Assembly (NCBI RefSeq): GCF_932526225.1
Contig: NC_064036.1
Location: 8,627,519-8,691,518 of the forward strand
From: Nematostella vectensis
Lineage: Eukaryota > Cnidaria > Anthozoa > Actiniaria > Edwardsiidae
Reading direction: 5' to 3'
DNA length: 64,000 nucleotides
Part shown: positions 55,001 through 61,000 of the stretch, piece by piece
Layout: each line of letters opens with the position of its first letter
How positions within the stretch are numbered: position 1 is the stretch's first letter
Notes under the pieces: generated by a model
Told to the model about the DNA's origin: nothing
What the model saw: the letters and a program-made list of their open reading frames with translations, nothing else
Database searches by the model: none
Made by a program: the position numbers and the translations under genes

Positions 55001-58000
55001 GACCTGTTACAACTCAGCAGACGAAAAAGCCGGCGAGTTCAGCGTTCGTGCCTACAACATCAGGTAGGAAACTGTGAATTGATAAGCGGTATTGTTCTTA
55101 TAGCTAAACAATTTAGACTTTTCTTTACTTTCAGTGATGAAATCATTAATTTTTATTTAGACCCTTGCATGACGAAAGCCTGCACGGCTCCCTATTCCAA
55201 ATGCATGTCGGTACGGGGTAAGGCGGTCTGCATGTGCATGTCCTGTCCAAAAATGAACAAACCAGTTTGTGGATCGAATGGGAAAGATTACAACAACGAG
55301 TGCGAACTACAGCAATTTGCATGCAAGACCAACACAATGATTACCGTGGCTAGGCGAAGTCCATGCCGTAAGAATATTACTTCAGTCACCTTCTGTCTTC
55401 AAACATTTCGCACCATGTTTGATAATTTTACTTTTGCATTTCACAGCACAAAAGTCATCACCACAACCAACAACAGCGTCCACACCAGGACCAGAAAGTA
55501 AGGAAAGACACCATCACTGCCTACCCTTGAAAACATCAAACAAGCCAATCAAACCTCAATGTTGTCTTCGAAAAAGTATAGGTAGACAGAGATGGTCGTA
55601 GTCTAAAGGAGTCTCTAAGTAAGTGAGGGACTTGAGTAAACTCCCTCAAAGCTCTTAGCAATGTCTCTCTGCATCGATCTTGACGTTAATCCATATCAGA
55701 TAGCTTGTACGCATTTAATGCATTTTTTTCAGCCTATAAGCAAATTTACTTTACAGTTTGTTTTTTGTTTAGATCCCTGTCAGACATCGCCCTGCAGTGC
55801 TCCTTATGCGAAATGCCTAGTGGTACAGGGTGAGGCGGTCTGCACATGCCTTTCATGTCCCAATATGCTGGACCCAGTGTGTGGGTCAGACGGCAAGAAC
55901 TACGATAACGTGTGCAAACTACGACAGAACGCATGCAAGACAAACACCCTTATAACGTTGATTAGCAGGGATGCGTGCCGTAAGTATGGCAGCAATTATT
56001 TTACCTTGAAGTTGAAATCCTGAGAAGAAAAAAACATTTGATCCCAATAGCATTAGCATATTTAATAACAGACGTGGTCTTTATTTCCCTAGCGACCACA
56101 ACTCGACCAAGCCCTGATCCAACAACTGAAGGTAGACTTTCTTGCTAATATTTTATGTTATTGCTGTCAAAATACAACCATTTTTTATATTTCATTATCC
56201 TTTAACAGCCTTTACTGAGGCTCGTTTCACACCACCTTCCCAAAACAAAGGTAAGTGTTTACGAAATAAAAAACATGGTGAAACCAGTGGGTTACTCAGA
56301 CTAGAAACTCGATATTGAATACCATAGTTAGAAGAAAGGTTTATTATTTTCATCATCATCATTATTATTTTCATTATCACAACAACAGCCAACACCTAGT
56401 TTTACGTTTCATTTAAAATCCAAGGGCCGTTGTCGCAGTCTCAAGATTGATGGTTGCAGGGTTTGTTTATGTCATTGCGAATTTTACACCGAACAGTTAT
56501 TTCGGTCGTTGTGACTGTTACTTTGTGTGTTTGTAGTTAAGACCACACCATCAACCACCAAATCGACAGCTTCTAAAGGTAGTTACAAAAAGAACCTCAA
56601 TTAAAAGGTTTTTATTATTCAAAATGGCCTCAAAGTTATTTAATCCATATCCATTGTATTATCCTATTCCCTTTATTTTTCTTCAGCAAGAACTACTTCA
56701 GGCCCAACGACAGGTAAGGGAAAATTGTATTGTAAGCGTCATTATCAAGTGTATTTGAACAATTAAAACAATTCCATAATTGCATTTCATAACAGAACCT
56801 TGCTCTGGTGTTTTTTTTCTCTTGCAGCAGGACCTTGCTCTAATGTGACTTGTGATTCTCCACCATACTCCACTTGCAAAGTGCAGGACGGAAAACCCAC
56901 ATGTGTATGCGTAGAACCATGTCCTAAGATTCTCAAACCTGTGTACGGGAGTGATGGAAAGAATTACGACAACGAGTGCTTGTTAAAGTTAGCAGCATGC
57001 AAATCCAAGAGCCGTATCCTAATCGCAGGCTCTGGTCGTTACCGTAAGTAAAGGAGTTTTGAATTTTAGCTATACCTGGACTTTTATAATCTCTGCCAAA
57101 CTTGTTTTGATGATATGAGCGTTTTGAGTTAAGATATTTCCTTTTCTGATTGCAGCCAAGACCACAACATCGTCAGCAACTACTGAAGGTAGGTTTATCA
57201 GATTCCATGTTTCAAATCATTACGGATGATTAAAACGTTATGGGAAGTCGTATTTAATCTAATGGCGTTTTCTTCTCACATTGGTTTTATTTTTCCACCT
57301 ATTAGGCACTACTGCGGCAACTCCGACCACATTGATTTCCCCGACAACAGAAGGTAAAACTTTAGCTTTACCGCGATTACCTGATTTTCTGTATCGGTTG
57401 GAAAATGAATAAAAACCTAATCTTGGATTTTCTTTTTGCAGTAGGACCTTGCTCTGGTGTGACTTGTGATTCTCCACCATACTCCACATGCAAAGTGCAG
57501 GACGACAAACCAACATGTGTATGCGTAGAACCATGTTCTCAGATTCTAAAACCTGTGTACGGGAGTGATGGAAAGGATTACGACAACGAGTGCTTGTTGA
57601 AGTTGGCAGCCTGCAAATCCAAGAGCCGTATCCTAATCGCAGGCTTTGGTCGTTACCGTAAGTAAAGGAGTTTTAAATTTTAGCTATACCTCAACTTTTA
57701 TAATCTCTGCCTCACTTGGTTTGATGATATGAACGTTTTGAGTTAAGATATTTCCTTTTCTGATTGCAGCCAAGACCACAACATCGTCAGCACCTACTGA
57801 AGGTAGGGTTATCAGAATCCATGTTTCAAATCATTACTGATGATTGAAACGTTATGGGATATCGTATTTAGTCTAAGTGCGTTTTCTTCTCACTTTGATT
57901 TTATTTTTGCACCTTTAGGCACTACTGCGGCAACTCCGACCACATTGATTCCCCTGACAACAGAAGGTAAAACCTTAGCTTTACTGAGATTATCTGATCT

Positions 58001-61000
58001 TCTGTATTAGTTGGAAAATGGTTAACAATCTAATTTTGCATTTCCTTCTTGCAGCAGGACCTTGCTCTGGTGTGACTTGTGATTCTCCACCATACTCCAC
58101 ATGCAAAGTACAGGACGACAAACCTACATGTGTATGCGTAGAACCATGTCCTGAGATTCTCAAACCTGTGTACGGGAGTGATGGAAAGGATTACGACAAC
58201 GAGTGCTTGTTGAAGTTGGCAGCCTGCAAATCCAAGAGCCGTATCCTAATCGCAGGCTTTGGTCGTCACCGTAAGTAAAGGAGTTTTGAATTTTCGCTAT
58301 ACCTCGACTTTTATCATCTCGGCCTCACTTGGTTCGATGATATGAGCGTTTTGAGTTAAGATATTTCCTTTTCTGATTACAGCCAAGACCACAACATCGT
58401 CAGCAACTACTGAAGGTAGGTTAATCAGATTCCATGTTTCAAATCATTACGGATAATTGAAACGTTATGGTAAGTCTCTTTTTTTTTTCTAAGTGAGTTT
58501 TCTTCTCACTTTGATTTTATTTTTGCACCTATTAGGCACTACTGCGGCAACTCCAACCACATTGATTTCCCCGACAACAGAAGGTAAAACCTTAGCTTTA
58601 CTGAGATTATCTGATCTTCTGTATCGGTTGGAAAATGGTTAACAATCTAAATTTGCATTTCCTTCTTGCAGCAGGACCTTGCTCTGGTGTGACTTGTGAT
58701 TCTCCACCATACTCCACATGCAAAGAACAGGACGACAAACCCACATGTGTATGCATAGAACCATGTCCTGAGATTCTCAAACCTGTGTACGGGAGTGATG
58801 GAAAGGATTACGACAACGAGTGCTTGTTGAAGTTGGCAGCCTGCAAATCCAAGAGCCGTATTCTAATCGCAGGCTTTGGTCGTTACCGTAAGTAAAGGAG
58901 TTTTGAATGTTCGCTATATACCTCGACTTTTATAATCTCTGCCTCACTTGGTTTGATGATATGATGTTTTTAAGTTAAGATATTTCCTTTTCTGATTGCA
59001 GCCAAGACCACAACATCGTCAGCAACTACTGAAGGTAGGTTAATCAAAATCCATGTTTCAAATAATTACGGATGATTGAAACGTTATGGTAAGTCTCATT
59101 TTTTTTCTTAGTGAGTTTTCTTCTCACTTTGATTTTATTTTTGCACCTATTAGGCACTACTGCGGCAACTCCGACCACATTGATTTCCCCGACAACAGAA
59201 GGTAAAACTTTAGCTTTACCGCGATTACCTTATTTTCTGTATCGGTTGGATAATGGTTAACAATCTAATTTTGCATTTCCTTCTTGCAGCAGGACCTTGC
59301 TCTGGTGTGACTTGTGATTCTCCACCATACTCCACATGCAAAGTACAGGACGACAAACCCACATGTGTATGCGTAGAACCATGTCCTGAGATTCTCAAAC
59401 CTGTGTACGGGAGTGATGGAAAGGATTACGACAACGAGTGCTTGTTGAAGTTGACAGCCTGCAAATCCAAGAGCCGTATCCTAATCGCAGGCTTTGGTCG
59501 TTACCGTAAGTAAAGGAGTTTTGAATTTTCGCTATACCTCGACTTTTATCATCTCGGCCTCACTTGGTTTGATGATATGAGCGTTTTGAGTTAAGATATT
59601 TCCTTTTCTGATTGCAGCCAAGACCACAACATCGTCAGCAACTACTGAAGGTAGGTTTATCAGATTCCATGTTTCAAATCATTACGGATGATTGAAACGT
59701 TATGTCAAATCTTATTTATTCTAAGTGAGTTTTTTTCTCACTTTGATTTTATTTTTGCACCTATTAGGCACTACTGCGGCAACCCCGACCACATTGATTT
59801 CCCCGAAAACAGAAGGTAAAACCTTATCTTTACTGAGATTATCTGATGTTCTGTATCGGTTGCAAAATGGTTAACAATCTAATTTTGCATTTCCTTCTTG
59901 CAGCAGGACCTTGCTCTGGTGTGACTTGTGATTCTCCACCATACTCCACATGCAAAGTACAAGACGACAAACCCACATGTGTATGCGTAGAACCATGTCC
60001 TGAGATTCTCAAACCTGTGTACGGGAGTGATGGAAAGGATTACGACAACGAGTGCTTGTTGAAGTTGGCAGCCTGCAAATCCAAGAGCCGTATCCTAATC
60101 GCAGGCTTTGGTCGTTACCGTAAGTAAAGGAGTTTTGAATTTTCGCTATACCTCGACTTTTATCATCTCGGCCTCACTTGGTTCGATGATATGAGCGTTT
60201 TGAGTTAAGATATTTCCTTTTCTGATTGCAGCCAAGACCACAACATCGTCAGCAACTACTGAAGGTAGGTTTATCAGATTCCATGTTTCAAATCATTACG
60301 GATGATTGAAACGTTATGGTAAATCTTATTTATTCTAAGTGAGTTTTCTTCTCACTTTGATTTAATTTTTGCACCTATTAGGCACTACTGCGGCAACTCC
60401 GACCACATTGATTTCCCCGACAACAGAAGGTAAAACCTTATCTTTACTGAGATTATCTGATCTTCTGTATCGGTTGCAAAATGGTTAACAATCTAATTTT
60501 GCATTTCCTTCTTGCAGCAGGACCTTGCTCTGGTGTGACTTGTGATTCTCCACCATACTCCACATGCAAAGTACAGGACGACAAACCCACATGTGTATGC
60601 GTAGAACCATGTCCTGAGATTCTCAAACCTGTGTACGGGAGTGATGGAAAGGATTACGACAACGAGTGCTTGTTGAAGTTGGCAGCCTGCAAATCCAAGA
60701 GCCGTATCCTAATCGCAGGCTTTGGTCGTTACCGTAAGTAAAGGGGTTTTGAATGTTCGCTATACCTCGACTTTTATCATCTCGGCCTCACTTGGTTCGA
60801 TGATATGAGCGTTTTGAGTTAAGATATTTCCTTTTCTGATTACAGCCAAGACCACAACATCGTCAGCAACTACTGAAGGTAGGTTTATCAGATTCCATGT
60901 TTCAAATCATTACGGATGATTGAAACGTTATGGTAAATCTTATTTATTCTAAGTGAGTTTTCTTCCCACTTTGATTTTATTTTTGCACCTATTAGGCACT

